Positions 25,941-34,485 are shown, numbered from the stretch's first letter. The stretch: DNA of 64,000 nucleotides from an uncultured Parabacteroides sp. (GCA_949287365.1 CASEGC010000015.1:93030-157029); one strand, 5' to 3'. Numbers and translations: made by a program. The notes: generated from the sequence alone by a model not told the origin.

Positions 25941-26111
25941 ATGAACGAGTTAGTTAAAAATTTAGGGGTTATTTTAATCCTCATCGGTGTGTTAGTCTTG
26001 GCTGTTCCTTACTTCACGAAAAGTGAGACAAACACTCTTCTTTTGTGTGGCATGGGTTTAACTATTATCGGTTACTTGGCTCACATCTTAATCAATAAGC
26101 GGGCGGAATAA
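25941..26111 (+). CDS. 56-residue membrane protein
   Basis: A short open frame encodes 56 residues: MNELVKNLGVILILIGVLVL, a short polar loop (YFTKSETNT), then a second helix (LLLCGMGLTIIGYLAHIL) and a basic end NKRAE. This two-helix hairpin with a glycine-rich first helix looks like a genuine small inner-membrane protein. I do not recognise a named family. Support for coding comes from the composition, an isolated position between divergent plsC and a convergent gene, and a strong terminator 20 bp after the stop. Confidence 0.65.
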   Translation: MNELVKNLGVILILIGVLVLAVPYFTKSETNTLLLCGMGLTIIGYLAHILINKRAE

Positions 26112-26130
26112 CTCCCTCGCTTGTTAAGAG

Positions 26131-26168
26131 AAAAGGGGGCGTATCCATTGATTGGACACGCCCCTTTT
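26131..26168. terminator. Terminator after 56-aa membrane protein
   Basis: GGGGCGTATCC pairs with GGACACGCCCC (one mismatch). It is flanked by AAAA before and TTTTT after, so it can act on both strands: for the small gene (+) and the GLUG protein gene (-). Confidence 0.8.
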
Positions 26169-26202
26169 TCATGCGCTAAACGCGGAGTCCCTTCCCGGAG
26201 AC

Positions 26203-28011
26203 TCAATTCGATACCTTGAAAACCTCATCCCCTACACGGACGATATAGATGCCTTTCGGAAGGTCGTACCTACGCGTGCCGACCTGCTCGTCCATACGGA
26301 CTACCGCTCCGCTCATCGAAACGATTATCACCCGCTCCTCGCTTGGCGTGTAGACGCATATTGCGCCGTTATCGGTGTAGACCTTTACCGCCTCATCGCC
26401 TATCGCTTCCACTCCGGTGGGGTTCAGCGGCTCGACGCGGGCACGGATGTAGAGGTCGGCGTAGTTGGCGCGGATGTGGTATTTACCATCAGTGTCCAAG
26501 GTGGCCTCGCGCCAGATACCTACGGGGCCGCGGCGGTATTCCACTACCAGTGTTCGCGGGTCGTAGCCTTCCGCCGCGCTCGCGGAGAAGGAGAAGGTGT
26601 TGCCCTCCCGTACTTGGTCGCTGCGGTAATCGAAGTTCACGCTGTCATTCGGCTGCACGAAACGCACGTCGTAATAAGTGATATGCGGAACGTCCGGTTC
26701 CTCCGGCTCTGTCGGTTCTGTCGGTTCTTCGGGATCCGGCTCTTCCACAAGTGTAGCCGTGAATGTCGTTACATCTGTCAGGTCGCCGAAGGTGGCTGGC
26801 AGTGCCGGTTCCCATGTGTAGATATAGCCCTCCGGAGCCGTAGGCGGGGTGATTGGGGTATCGCTATTACCATACAGGGTCTCTGTCGCTCCCTCATAGC
26901 TAAGGGTGACGCTATAAATCTTATAAGCCTCTCGCTCCTCCTTGCTCAGGCTACCGAGGGGCACGGGATAGCCTTTATCGAAGTCTTGCCCCCAAATCTC
27001 TCCCGTTTCATCCAATAGGCGCGCTACCTCGCCGCTCTCATATTCTTCCGTGTTTTTCGATATAGTTCCTGCATTGTCTTCATCATTACCTACACCTTGC
27101 AAACCGTCCTGCCCCAAATAGTAGCAGTTTGATACCGTGCCGCTATAGCTATGCCCCACGATACCGCCGACTGAAACGCCAGCACCTCCCCCTGTCACCG
27201 TGCCACTGTTAGAGCAGTTTGATACCGTGCCTTTGCTATACCCTACGATACCGCCGACATATACGCCAGCAACTGTCCCTATCACTGTCACTGTGCCGCT
27301 ATTGGAGCAGCTCGATACCGTACCATTACTATTCCACCCTACGATGCCGCCGACATAAGCGTTATCACTTTCCCCTGTCACCGTGCCGCTATTGGAGCAG
27401 CTCGATACTGTACCTTTATCATTCCACCCTACGATGCCGCCGACAAATGCGCCAGCAATTGTCCCTGTCACCGTGCCGCTGTTGGAGCAATTCGATACCG
27501 TACCATTATTATTCCGCCCTACGATGCCGCCAACCAAATCACCCACTTTAATGTAGCTGTCCGTCACGGAAAGGTTTTTTATCGTGCCACCATTGACGTA
27601 ACCGAAAAGGCCTTGATAATTGAAACTGTTGCGAATATAAATGCCGCTAATGGTGTGGTTTTGCCCGTCGAAGGTGCCCTTGAAGAGTTTGTCATCGGTA
27701 CCACCGCCTATCGGAGTCCAAGTATACGCAGGAGCGGAAGTCTCCCAGCTTTCCCAACCATCAGTATCGTTCAGTTGGATATCTTTGTCCAAGTAGATGA
27801 TCTTGCCACTGAAATACTCAATACGGTTATTCACCAACTTCGCCAAGCCCGCCAGTTGTTCGGGGGTGGAGATGGTGAACTCGGTGGCATCTTTGTTATT
27901 GTCGTACCAATCCGTCTCCGCTTCATCTATCCAATTTGTCTGCCCTGCGGCGGGGAGGGTGAGTAGGGCGAACGCCCAAAGTAGAAATTTGTTTAGTAAA
28001 TGTCTTGTCAT
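26203..28011 (-). CDS. Secreted GLUG-repeat surface protein with C-terminal sorting-like domain
   Basis: The 602-residue protein has a signal peptide (LLWAFALLTLPAAGQ), then ISTPEQLAGLAKLVNN, a common lead-in to GLUG proteins. At about 140-310 there are five imperfect repeats of 28-32 residues of the form GGIVGxxxxGTVSNCSNSG, which predict a beta-helix or adhesin-like stack. A Pro/Glu linker (EPDPEEPTEPTEPEEPD) leads to an Ig-like region. The last ~70 residues (VYTDNGAICVYTPSEERVII ... KGIYIVRVGDEVFKV) resemble a type IX secretion C-terminal target domain. It is probably exported to the surface. Its ligand is unknown. The 3' terminator is shared with the small + gene. Confidence 0.75.
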   Translation of the reverse strand: MTRHLLNKFLLWAFALLTLPAAGQTNWIDEAETDWYDNNKDATEFTISTPEQLAGLAKLVNNRIEYFSGKIIYLDKDIQLNDTDGWESWETSAPAYTWTPIGGGTDDKLFKGTFDGQNHTISGIYIRNSFNYQGLFGYVNGGTIKNLSVTDSYIKVGDLVGGIVGRNNNGTVSNCSNSGTVTGTIAGAFVGGIVGWNDKGTVSSCSNSGTVTGESDNAYVGGIVGWNSNGTVSSCSNSGTVTVIGTVAGVYVGGIVGYSKGTVSNCSNSGTVTGGGAGVSVGGIVGHSYSGTVSNCYYLGQDGLQGVGNDEDNAGTISKNTEEYESGEVARLLDETGEIWGQDFDKGYPVPLGSLSKEEREAYKIYSVTLSYEGATETLYGNSDTPITPPTAPEGYIYTWEPALPATFGDLTDVTTFTATLVEEPDPEEPTEPTEPEEPDVPHITYYDVRFVQPNDSVNFDYRSDQVREGNTFSFSASAAEGYDPRTLVVEYRRGPVGIWREATLDTDGKYHIRANYADLYIRARVEPLNPTGVEAIGDEAVKVYTDNGAICVYTPSEERVIIVSMSGAVVRMDEQVGTRRYDLPKGIYIVRVGDEVFKVSN

Positions 28012-28046
28012 AATCCGTTTGTTTAATTGTTTCTTAACTAGGTAGC

Positions 28047-28074
28047 GTTACTTTTGGCTTGACCCAAAAGTAAC
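28047..28074. repeat. Hairpin repeat GTTACTTTTGG / CCAAAAGTAAC
   Basis: An 11-bp perfect stem with a 6-nt loop, followed by CCAAAAGGTCAAGGCTG and a GC-rich stretch ending near 28143. Sequences of this kind are widely dispersed in intergenic regions of Bacteroidetes genomes (recollection, not searched here). It lies upstream of the GLUG gene start. Confidence 0.55.
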
Positions 28075-28143
28075 CAAAAGGTCAAGGCTGAACCTGTCGG
28101 GCTACTCCGCGTCCTGCGCTCGCTACGCTTCACGCCCGACAGC

Positions 28144-28335
28144 TTAGTCCGTTTCGACCCCATCCCCGGCCCTTCCCCTCTCCTCAGGGGAAGGGGGTGT
28201 TCCGCTCCCCCTTTTCTCGGGGAAGGGAGGGTCGCTCCCCCTGTCGAGAGGGGGAGCTGTCCGACGGACTGAGAGGGTGCCAGAGGGGGTGACCGAGGGG
28301 GGGAAGGGAAAGCTCCCCCGAGAGGGGAGCTTTTC
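28144..28335. repeat. GC-rich palindromic intergenic repeat
   Basis: This segment repeats GGGGAAGGGGG / CTCCCCC motifs and GAGGGGGAGCTGTCC-type words, giving several mutually exclusive hairpins. It ends with AAGCTCCCCC-GAGA-GGGGAGCTT, the same stem that follows the first DUF6261 gene and a likely terminator for the broken DUF6261 gene. No gene is seen between 28012 and 28342. Confidence 0.6.
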
Positions 28336-28342
28336 TTTCGAT

Positions 28343-29210
28343 TTACACCACGCTGGGTGTCTCTTCTTCCTCGCCGCCCTCATCAGGGTTCGGGTCGGTC
28401 GGCTCGAAGGGGAGGTCGGTGCCCTCGTCGTCCTTACCCTCTTCACCCTCGCCGCCTTCGCCGGGGGTGGTGGGGTCCTCGGTCGTACCGCCGCCGCTCG
28501 CGGAGCCGCCGGCGATGTTGGCGTAAAGCGCCACGATGCCGTTCACCCGCTCGATGAAGTCGTTTATCTCGTCCGTCGGCTGGATGAGCGCGTAGGCGTT
28601 CACCTACCTTCTTCACTATCCGCTGGTAAGCCGCGTTCACGGCCTCGCGAAGCTCGTGGCTGTCAGCCTCCCGCTGCGGGTTGCGGGCGGTAGACTCGGT
28701 TATCTTAATGTCGTAGGCCGCCTCGAACGCCTCGTTCGCCGCGCGAAGCGCCTCCACCTCCTCGTCCAGCGACAGCGCCGTCACCGCCGCCGCGTCCTCC
28801 GGCCGGGCCAGCACCGCCAGCATCCCCTCCACCTCGCTGGACTGCTTGGTGTACTCGTGACGCGCGATGCCCGCGTAAGCCGCGAGGTCCGCGCCCAGCT
28901 TCACCGCCGCCTCGCGCTTCTCCTTCAGCGGGTTACGCTGATGGGCGTTCACCACGCCGTTGATTACCCCGATAAGGTAATCCCGCTCCTCGTCCGTCTC
29001 CGCCAGCGACACCGTGGCCGCGAACGCCATCTGACGGTTCACCACCTTCCGCAGGTTCTCTATTGATGCCTCGTAAAGCGTGATTTCCTCCTCCACGTGC
29101 AGCGCCGCCGCGCCCGACGCCTCAATCTCCTTTTTCACCTTCTTATGGAAATTGCAGGTCGCGCCTAATGTCAGCCTCGACAATTGAAATTCATTGATTT
29201 CCTTCGCCAT
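28343..29210 (-). pseudogene. Second DUF6261-family gene, frameshifted
   Basis: The 5' part (29210 to ~28609) opens with EINEFQLSRLTLGATCNFHK and runs in frame to LREAVNAAYQRIVKKV. The 3' part is in another frame and continues VNAYALIQPTDEINDFIERV to an acidic tail ending EEEETPSVV. At the junction (28602-28609) the 4-bp word ACCT is duplicated (minus strand AGGTAGGT). Deleting one copy restores one reading frame of 287 residues. The whole matches the layout of the intact DUF6261 gene at 9982, including the tail and high GC. It could be a decayed copy, a slippage switch or an assembly error. The start at 29210 lies 36 bp from a 42-bp tandem array. Confidence 0.75.
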
Positions 29211-29245
29211 AATCTTTATCTTTTAAATTAAAAACTCGTTTTGTA

Positions 29246-29561
29246 ACCCCACGCGCCGGCGCGGCGACACTTCGTACCCCTTCGACGATCTCTCGCGCCG
29301 GTACGGCAGACCTTCGTACCCCTTCGACGACCTCTCGCACCGGTACGGCAGACCTTCGTACCCCTTCGACAGCCCCACGCGCCGGTGCGGCGACACTTCG
29401 TACCCCTTCGACGACCTCACGCGCCGGCGCGGCGACACTTCGTACCCCTTCGACGACCTCACGCGCCGGCGCGGCAGACCATCGAACCCCTTCGACGACC
29501 TCATGTACCGGCGCGGCAACACTTCCGAACACTTCGGAGAACTCATGCGCCGGCGCGCAAA
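29246..29561 (-). repeat. 42-bp tandem array upstream of second DUF6261 gene
   Basis: About 7.5 units of exactly 42 bp, with starts at 29276, 29318, 29360, 29402, 29444, 29486 and 29528. Each contains ACCCCTTCGAC and a core like CGCGCCGGCGCG, which is a 12-bp palindrome in the best units. Several frames stay open through it because 42 is a multiple of 3; one minus-strand frame would encode a 14-residue repeat (VRSVAAPAREVVEG). I regard it as non-coding because codon identity is no better conserved than base identity. Confidence 0.85.
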
Positions 29562-29569
29562 CGCAAAAA

Positions 29570-29611
29570 GCCCGTCCGCGGAGAATCACTCTCCGCGGAC
29601 GGGCTTCCGTC
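29570..29611 (-). terminator. Terminator of CobD-like gene
   Basis: AGCCCGTCCGCGGAGA pairs perfectly with TCTCCGCGGACGGGCT. On the minus strand the stem is followed by TTTTT. It lies 140 bp after the stop of the gene at 29751; the spacer holds a CTTG repeat (29641-29657) and no gene. Confidence 0.85.
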
Positions 29612-29750
29612 TCAATCTTTATCGTATAGGCTACATTACGCTTGCTTGCTTGCTTGCTACACGATTATTCCACTCTACCAAAGGAATCGTGGTAAAAGTT
29701 GTTAATCGTCCGTATTTGCTCAAAGCGTATGTCACCTCTATATTCCTTTA

Positions 29751-30779
29751 TTATTGTTGTTCCAACCAGTTCTTTATGCCATCCACCAGCGTTTGGTTCT
29801 CGTCCGCCCTTTGGGTGGAGACCCGCACGTAGGTCTCGTCCAGCCCGCGGAAATTGGAGGCGTCGCGAATCAGGATGCCGTAGTTATCCAGCAGGTAGGT
29901 CTTCAGGTCCGCCGCCTTGCCTTTCTTCAGGCGAATCAGGAAGAAGGTCGTGGCGGTAGGGATGACCTGCAGGCCGTCCAGCTTCTTCAGCTGGTAGATA
30001 AGGTCTATCGTCTCCCGCTGCCACTTGCGGATGGGCAGGGTGAACTGCGCGGGGTGAATGAGGATGTACTTGCTCGCCTCTATCGCGATGGCGTTCACGG
30101 ACCACGGTATGATGTACCGCCGCACCCGTTCCGTGATTTCCGGAGCGGCGACGAAATAGCCGATTCGCAAGCCCGGTATGTTATAAGCCTTGGATATCGA
30201 CTGCACGAGCACCAGGTTCTTGTGCGCCTTCACGTCGCTCGCCTTCAGCATATCTTCCGTGGTGAACGCTACGTAGGCTTGGTCGATGATGAAGGTCGTC
30301 TGGGGGTTGGCGGAAATCAGGCGGAGCAACTCCGTCCGGTGAATCAGCTTCCCGTCCGGATTGTTCGGGTTGCAAATCCAGCAAAAGTCCTGCCCCTCCA
30401 GCGAGAGCTCGGACAGGTCGTCCGAGGTCGAGAAGAAAGAAAGCTCATGCTCGTGCAAGCGGCAGGCGTCCTCATACTCCGAGAAAGAGGGGATGGCGAT
30501 TTTCGACTTCGCGCCGCGCCACGCCTGCGCCAAGAGATAAAACGCGGTGACCGACCCGTTCGTCACCACGATATACTCCTCGTCTATCTCATACCGGCGC
30601 GCCAACAAACGCCTCAACGAGGCGGCGTCCGGCTCAGGGTAACGAGTCAACTCATCGAAACGCTCAATCAAATGCTCCTTCAACTTATCCAGATTAGCCC
30701 CGTGCCAAACATTCGAGCTAAAGTTTATTTTCACCTCGCCTTTCGCGTTATAAAAATCATCTCCGTGTCCGTATAACAT
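29751..30779 (-). CDS. Class I/II PLP aminotransferase, CobD/HisC-like
   Basis: The 342-residue protein has the fold type I aminotransferase layout: NFSSNVWHGAN near the N-terminus, NPNNPDGKL (137-145), DQAYVAF (Asp166, Tyr169) and the PLP lysine Lys197 in SISKAYNIPGLRIGY. The N-terminal LYGHGDDFYN is characteristic of threonine-phosphate decarboxylase (CobD), which makes aminopropanol phosphate for the cobalamin nucleotide loop. No other cobalamin gene is near, so histidinol-phosphate aminotransferase-like activity remains possible. It is followed by a strong terminator and starts 39 bp after the GH3 gene ends, so they may be co-transcribed. Confidence 0.75.
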   Translation of the reverse strand: MLYGHGDDFYNAKGEVKINFSSNVWHGANLDKLKEHLIERFDELTRYPEPDAASLRRLLARRYEIDEEYIVVTNGSVTAFYLLAQAWRGAKSKIAIPSFSEYEDACRLHEHELSFFSTSDDLSELSLEGQDFCWICNPNNPDGKLIHRTELLRLISANPQTTFIIDQAYVAFTTEDMLKASDVKAHKNLVLVQSISKAYNIPGLRIGYFVAAPEITERVRRYIIPWSVNAIAIEASKYILIHPAQFTLPIRKWQRETIDLIYQLKKLDGLQVIPTATTFFLIRLKKGKAADLKTYLLDNYGILIRDASNFRGLDETYVRVSTQRADENQTLVDGIKNWLEQQ

Positions 30780-30817
30780 ACCTCTTCCTTACTTTTATGA
30801 ATAATACCGTCACAAAA

Positions 30818-33800
30818 TTACGAATCTTTTCGAGTTTTCCTATCATCAAGCGCCTTATAGATTACGTCCTGAATACGCGTCCTTATATTCAACGCGCTCA
30901 ATTTGTTGTTCGAGCGGTTCGGATAGACCCGGTTACTCAGGAATATATAGAGAAGCCGGTTATCCGGGTCCACCCAAAAGCAGGTCCCCGTGAATCCCGT
31001 ATGGCCGTAGACCGAGGCCGGAGCGAAGGCCCCGCATGGCGATTTCCGCGGGTTACCGACCAACGGCTTGTCGAACCCCAAACCCCGCCGACAAGTAGGG
31101 CTCTTGCTTTGGGTAAACAGCCGGCAGGTCTCCTCCGAGAGATAACGCTCCCCGCCATAAGTCCCTTGATTCAAGAAAAGCTGGAGGACCTTCGCAAGGT
31201 CATCGGCATTGGAGAACAAGCCCGCGTTGCCGGAGACACCGCCTTGAAACGCCGCCGCCTCGTCATGCACGTACCCGCGCAAAACCTGCCTCCGGATAAA
31301 GCCATCATATTCGGTAGGGACAATGGACAACGAGTCCATCACACGCAAAGGATTGTAGGTGGTATGCCACGCGCCCAGCTTCCGGTAAAAGCTATCCCGG
31401 AGCAACCGGTCCATCGGCAGGCCAAACTGGTTTTCCACCATCATCTTAAGCAGGATGAAATTGACGCAGCTATACGCGTAACGGCCTTTCCGCCTCAGGC
31501 GGGACTCCTTGATGTCCCGCATAATCGTGTCCTTGAACGAGTCGCTCACGTAGAAATCCCGCGCTACCTCTGTCGTAAAACCCGGCTTAGGCTCCGCCGA
31601 CACCACTTCCGGAAGAAACTTGAAATCGTTCCGGACGTACGTCTTCCCGTCGAAACGGACGGGATGGGCGGCGTTCCTCACCGAGCTATACAAGCTCCCC
31701 TTGTAGCTCCCGTCGTCTATCGCCGCCCGATAAAAGTTGATGACCGGCACGATACCGGACTGATGGTACAACAGCTCCTTGATGGTTATGTTCTTCTTGT
31801 CCGAGCCTTTCAACTCCGGAACGAAATCGGAAATCTTACCGTTCAGGGTGAACTTCCCCTCGTCATAAGCCTTCATCACCGCAAGAAGCGTGCCCGCCAC
31901 CTTCGACGCCGACGCCAAATCATACACCGAGGATTCCTCCACGGGCTGTCCGCTCTCATAATCAAAATACCCGAAAGAACGGTCATACACGACCATCCCA
32001 TCCTTCGCCACCAACACCTGACAACCGGGATAGGCCTTCTTCTCCAACCCCTCTCCCACGACCGAGGCGATCACGTCCAGCCGTTTCGGGTCCAAGCCCA
32101 CCTCTTCCGGCTCATGATACCCCAATCGGCTCTTTTCCGTACGGATACCCGTTCCCGCTTTATACAAGTCCGGGATGGACACCGGCAGTTTCCCTCTCGC
32201 CCCGATGCCCCCAAAAATAACTTGCGCCGCGTACTCTTGCGCCAACGGCGTGTTCTCATACGCCAGCGTCACGGCCTTCGCGGACTCGATGGAACGCTTA
32301 AACCCCTTGCAAGCGTAAGGCAAGGTGAAAAAGGCGTACACCAAATCCTTCTCCTCCGCCAGCCGCCTCAGCGCGGGACTCTCCGGTACGCGAATCGTAT
32401 GTACGCTGCAAATAATCACGTCGTATGCCCGCAGCTTATCATACACCTCGCGGATATGGGCCTCGGAAGAACGACGCCCAACGCTGAAGCACGCGACCGA
32501 ATCGTACCGGCACAACATACGCTGGAACTCATTCCCCACCTCGTCGCCAATCGCCAAGGCCGCTATCTTTTTCCTATCCAGATGTCTCAACGGAATCTCA
32601 TCCGCCTCATTCTTCAGCACCGTAATAGCCTCCGCGTTCAACTTGGCGGCCATCCACACCGCATGCGGAGAGTTCAAGCGTCTCGACAAGCCGTCCGTGT
32701 CGACCGGCTTATATGCGTCCAAACCCGCGATATATTTGTATCGCAGGACTTTCAAGCATTTGGCCTCGATGTCCTTCAAGTCCAGCACGCCCCTCTCGAC
32801 AGCCCGCTTCACCGCGGCAAAGTCCCGGAACGGGTCGGCGGGCGAAAGCAAGATGTCGTTGCCCGCCAGCAACGCCTGCACGGACGGGTTCTCCGCCCCT
32901 CTCGCGGAAGCGCCTTTCATCGCCAGAGCGTCCGTGAAACAAAGTCCTTGGAAACCCAACTCATCCCGCAACAAACCCGTCACCACGTTCTTGGAGAACG
33001 ACGCGGGCTTAGCGCCCTTTTCCAGCGCCGTGACATACAGATGCCCCGTCATGACCCCGGCGAACCCTTCGTAAATATATCGTTTAAAAGGCAAAAGCTC
33101 CACGCTGTCCAAACGCGCGCGGTCGTGACGGACGACCGGCAACGTCTTGTGCGAATCATCGGACGTATCGCCATGGCCGGGGAAATGCTTGGCCACGGAA
33201 AGAATCCCCATGCTCTCCAGCCCCTTGGCGTAAGCGATTCCCTTCTCCGCCACCGCCTCCGGGTTCTCACCGAAAGAACGCGACCCGATAACCGGGTTAT
33301 CCTCATTGCTGTTCACGTCTATATCCGGCGCGAAATTGATATGAATCCCCATCTCCCGGCATTGGCGGCCTACCTCTTGCCCATACTTCTCTATCAAGAG
33401 GTTCTCCTCGATAGCCCCAAGCATCATATTCTTCGGGAAACGAGTCGTCCCGCTCAAGCGCATCGACAAGCCCCATTCGCCATCCAGGGAAATCAGCAGC
33501 GGGACCCTCGACATCTCCTGCACACGGTTCGTCACCTTCGCCTGCATCACAGGGTCGCCTTTATGGAACAAGACGCCTCCTATCTTGAGCTCGTCGACAT
33601 AACGAGCCAGACGCCGCATGTTCCGCTCGTCCGCCTTCGGATTCGCCACGACCATGAACAACTGGCCAATCCGCTCATCAAGACTCATCGTGTCGAAGAC
33701 AGAGTCCGCCCAATGGTTCATCCTATCCTGGTCCGCCGCGCGATACAGGTTCGGCAGGGTCTGAGCCCTCGCGGACGACCAAAAGATTAAACAACACAAA

Positions 33801-33823
33801 AACAAGTTTCCGATTTTTCCCAT
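30818..33823 (-). CDS. Exported GH3 N-acetylglucosaminidase-like / serine hydrolase fusion
   Basis: The 1001-residue protein has a signal peptide (ending SSARAQ), a GH3 domain (about 40-400) and a serine hydrolase domain (about 600-1001). GH3 motifs are of the NagZ type: KHFPGHGDTSDDSH (212-225, catalytic His) and FTDALAMKG (nucleophile Asp298). The C-terminal domain is of the beta-lactamase/AmpC-like type with SASK in YDLASASKVAGT and a second motif YSCVNF in place of the usual Y-[ST]-N. Such fusions are common in Bacteroidetes and are thought to act on peptidoglycan or amino sugars in the periplasm. The ATG at 33823 starts the signal peptide; the frame upstream runs into the ACGTGTTT array. 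Confidence 0.88.
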   Translation of the reverse strand: MGKIGNLFLCCLIFWSSARAQTLPNLYRAADQDRMNHWADSVFDTMSLDERIGQLFMVVANPKADERNMRRLARYVDELKIGGVLFHKGDPVMQAKVTNRVQEMSRVPLLISLDGEWGLSMRLSGTTRFPKNMMLGAIEENLLIEKYGQEVGRQCREMGIHINFAPDIDVNSNEDNPVIGSRSFGENPEAVAEKGIAYAKGLESMGILSVAKHFPGHGDTSDDSHKTLPVVRHDRARLDSVELLPFKRYIYEGFAGVMTGHLYVTALEKGAKPASFSKNVVTGLLRDELGFQGLCFTDALAMKGASARGAENPSVQALLAGNDILLSPADPFRDFAAVKRAVERGVLDLKDIEAKCLKVLRYKYIAGLDAYKPVDTDGLSRRLNSPHAVWMAAKLNAEAITVLKNEADEIPLRHLDRKKIAALAIGDEVGNEFQRMLCRYDSVACFSVGRRSSEAHIREVYDKLRAYDVIICSVHTIRVPESPALRRLAEEKDLVYAFFTLPYACKGFKRSIESAKAVTLAYENTPLAQEYAAQVIFGGIGARGKLPVSIPDLYKAGTGIRTEKSRLGYHEPEEVGLDPKRLDVIASVVGEGLEKKAYPGCQVLVAKDGMVVYDRSFGYFDYESGQPVEESSVYDLASASKVAGTLLAVMKAYDEGKFTLNGKISDFVPELKGSDKKNITIKELLYHQSGIVPVINFYRAAIDDGSYKGSLYSSVRNAAHPVRFDGKTYVRNDFKFLPEVVSAEPKPGFTTEVARDFYVSDSFKDTIMRDIKESRLRRKGRYAYSCVNFILLKMMVENQFGLPMDRLLRDSFYRKLGAWHTTYNPLRVMDSLSIVPTEYDGFIRRQVLRGYVHDEAAAFQGGVSGNAGLFSNADDLAKVLQLFLNQGTYGGERYLSEETCRLFTQSKSPTCRRGLGFDKPLVGNPRKSPCGAFAPASVYGHTGFTGTCFWVDPDNRLLYIFLSNRVYPNRSNNKLSALNIRTRIQDVIYKALDDRKTRKDS

Positions 33824-33917
33824 CACGCCATCTACATTTTTTCGCAAAATAATCAAAACCGCAGGAATTAAACAACATCCGCACGATAAAAAAGAGGCGC
33901 GCGACACTCCGGGAAAA

Positions 33918-33984
33918 GACGCACGTGTTTCCCCGAGAACATGTACGTGTTTCCCGCAAGGCACGCACGTGTTTTTTTCGCAAG
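33918..33984 (+). repeat. 22-bp tandem array, ACGTGTTT core (family 2, copy 1)
   Basis: Three 22-bp units, each containing GCACGTGTTT or GTACGTGTTT (33918, 33940, 33962), with a self-complementary CACGTG-like centre. It ends 17 bp before the -33 element of rplS and also lies upstream of the divergent GH3 gene. A second copy is at 39662-39726. Confidence 0.8.
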
Positions 33985-34001
33985 CTAAAAGGCGTTCGCT
34001 A

Positions 34002-34032
34002 TTGCGTATCAAAAAATTATTTCGTTACTTTG
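34002..34032 (+). promoter_or_regulatory. rplS: Promoter of rplS
   Basis: TTG, 20 bases, then TTACTTTG (one mismatch to TAnnTTTG), giving a leader of about 80 nt before the rplS ATG. Confidence 0.5.
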
Positions 34033-34117
34033 CAGCCGCTTTACGTAATCTCTGTCGGGAAATGTCGCCCGTTACATTGCGTTTCACGTTTAATTCAACA
34101 AAAAAGCTATAAACAAA

Positions 34118-34465
34118 ATGGACTTAATTAAGATTGCAGAAGAGGCGTTCGCCACGAAGAAAGAACATCCTTCGTTCAAGAGTGGCGACACGATTACGGT
34201 CGCTTACCGTATCAAAGAGGGTAACAAGGAGCGTATCCAGATGTATCGCGGGGTTGTCATCCGCATTTCTGGCCACGGAGACAAAAAACGTTTCACGGTT
34301 CGTAAGATATCCGAGAACATCGGCGTAGAGCGAATCTTCCCGTTAGAGTCTCCGTTTATCGAGAACATCACGGTCAACAAGGTGGGTAAAGTTCGCCGCG
34401 CTAAATTGTACTACTTGCGCAAGCTCACTGGTAAGAAAGCCAGAATCAAGGAGAAGAGGGTGTAA
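34118..34465 (+). CDS. rplS: 50S ribosomal protein L19
   Basis: The 115-residue basic protein matches bL19 over its full length: [20 protein letters not shown], the [14 protein letters not shown] strand and the C-terminal [21 protein letters not shown]19 sits at the 30S-50S interface. The gene is alone with its own promoter and terminator, as is usual in Bacteroidetes. Confidence 0.97.
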   Translation: MDLIKIAEEAFATKKEHPSFKSGDTITVAYRIKEGNKERIQMYRGVVIRISGHGDKKRFTVRKISENIGVERIFPLESPFIENITVNKVGKVRRAKLYYLRKLTGKKARIKEKRV

Positions 34466-34485
34466 CCCCTTCTTCAGTCTCATAC

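Noticed and set aside
29246-29561. CRISPR array
   Set aside because: Units are contiguous 42-bp repeats with no unique spacers, and no cas genes are present. The same holds for the 21-24-bp arrays, whose units have no spacers.
29191-29589. A 132-residue protein made of 14-residue repeats (VRSVAAPAREVVEG) on the minus strand
   Set aside because: The 42-bp period keeps several frames open at once, including one on the plus strand. Base substitutions between units are not concentrated at third positions. It is better explained as a non-coding tandem array.
30797-33790. A 997-residue open frame on the plus strand, antisense to the GH3 fusion gene
   Set aside because: It is a shadow: the minus-strand protein has clear GH3 and serine hydrolase motifs, while the plus-strand translation is rich in Arg/His/Gln/Pro without any recognisable domain. 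Long antisense frames arise easily in this GC-biased codon use.
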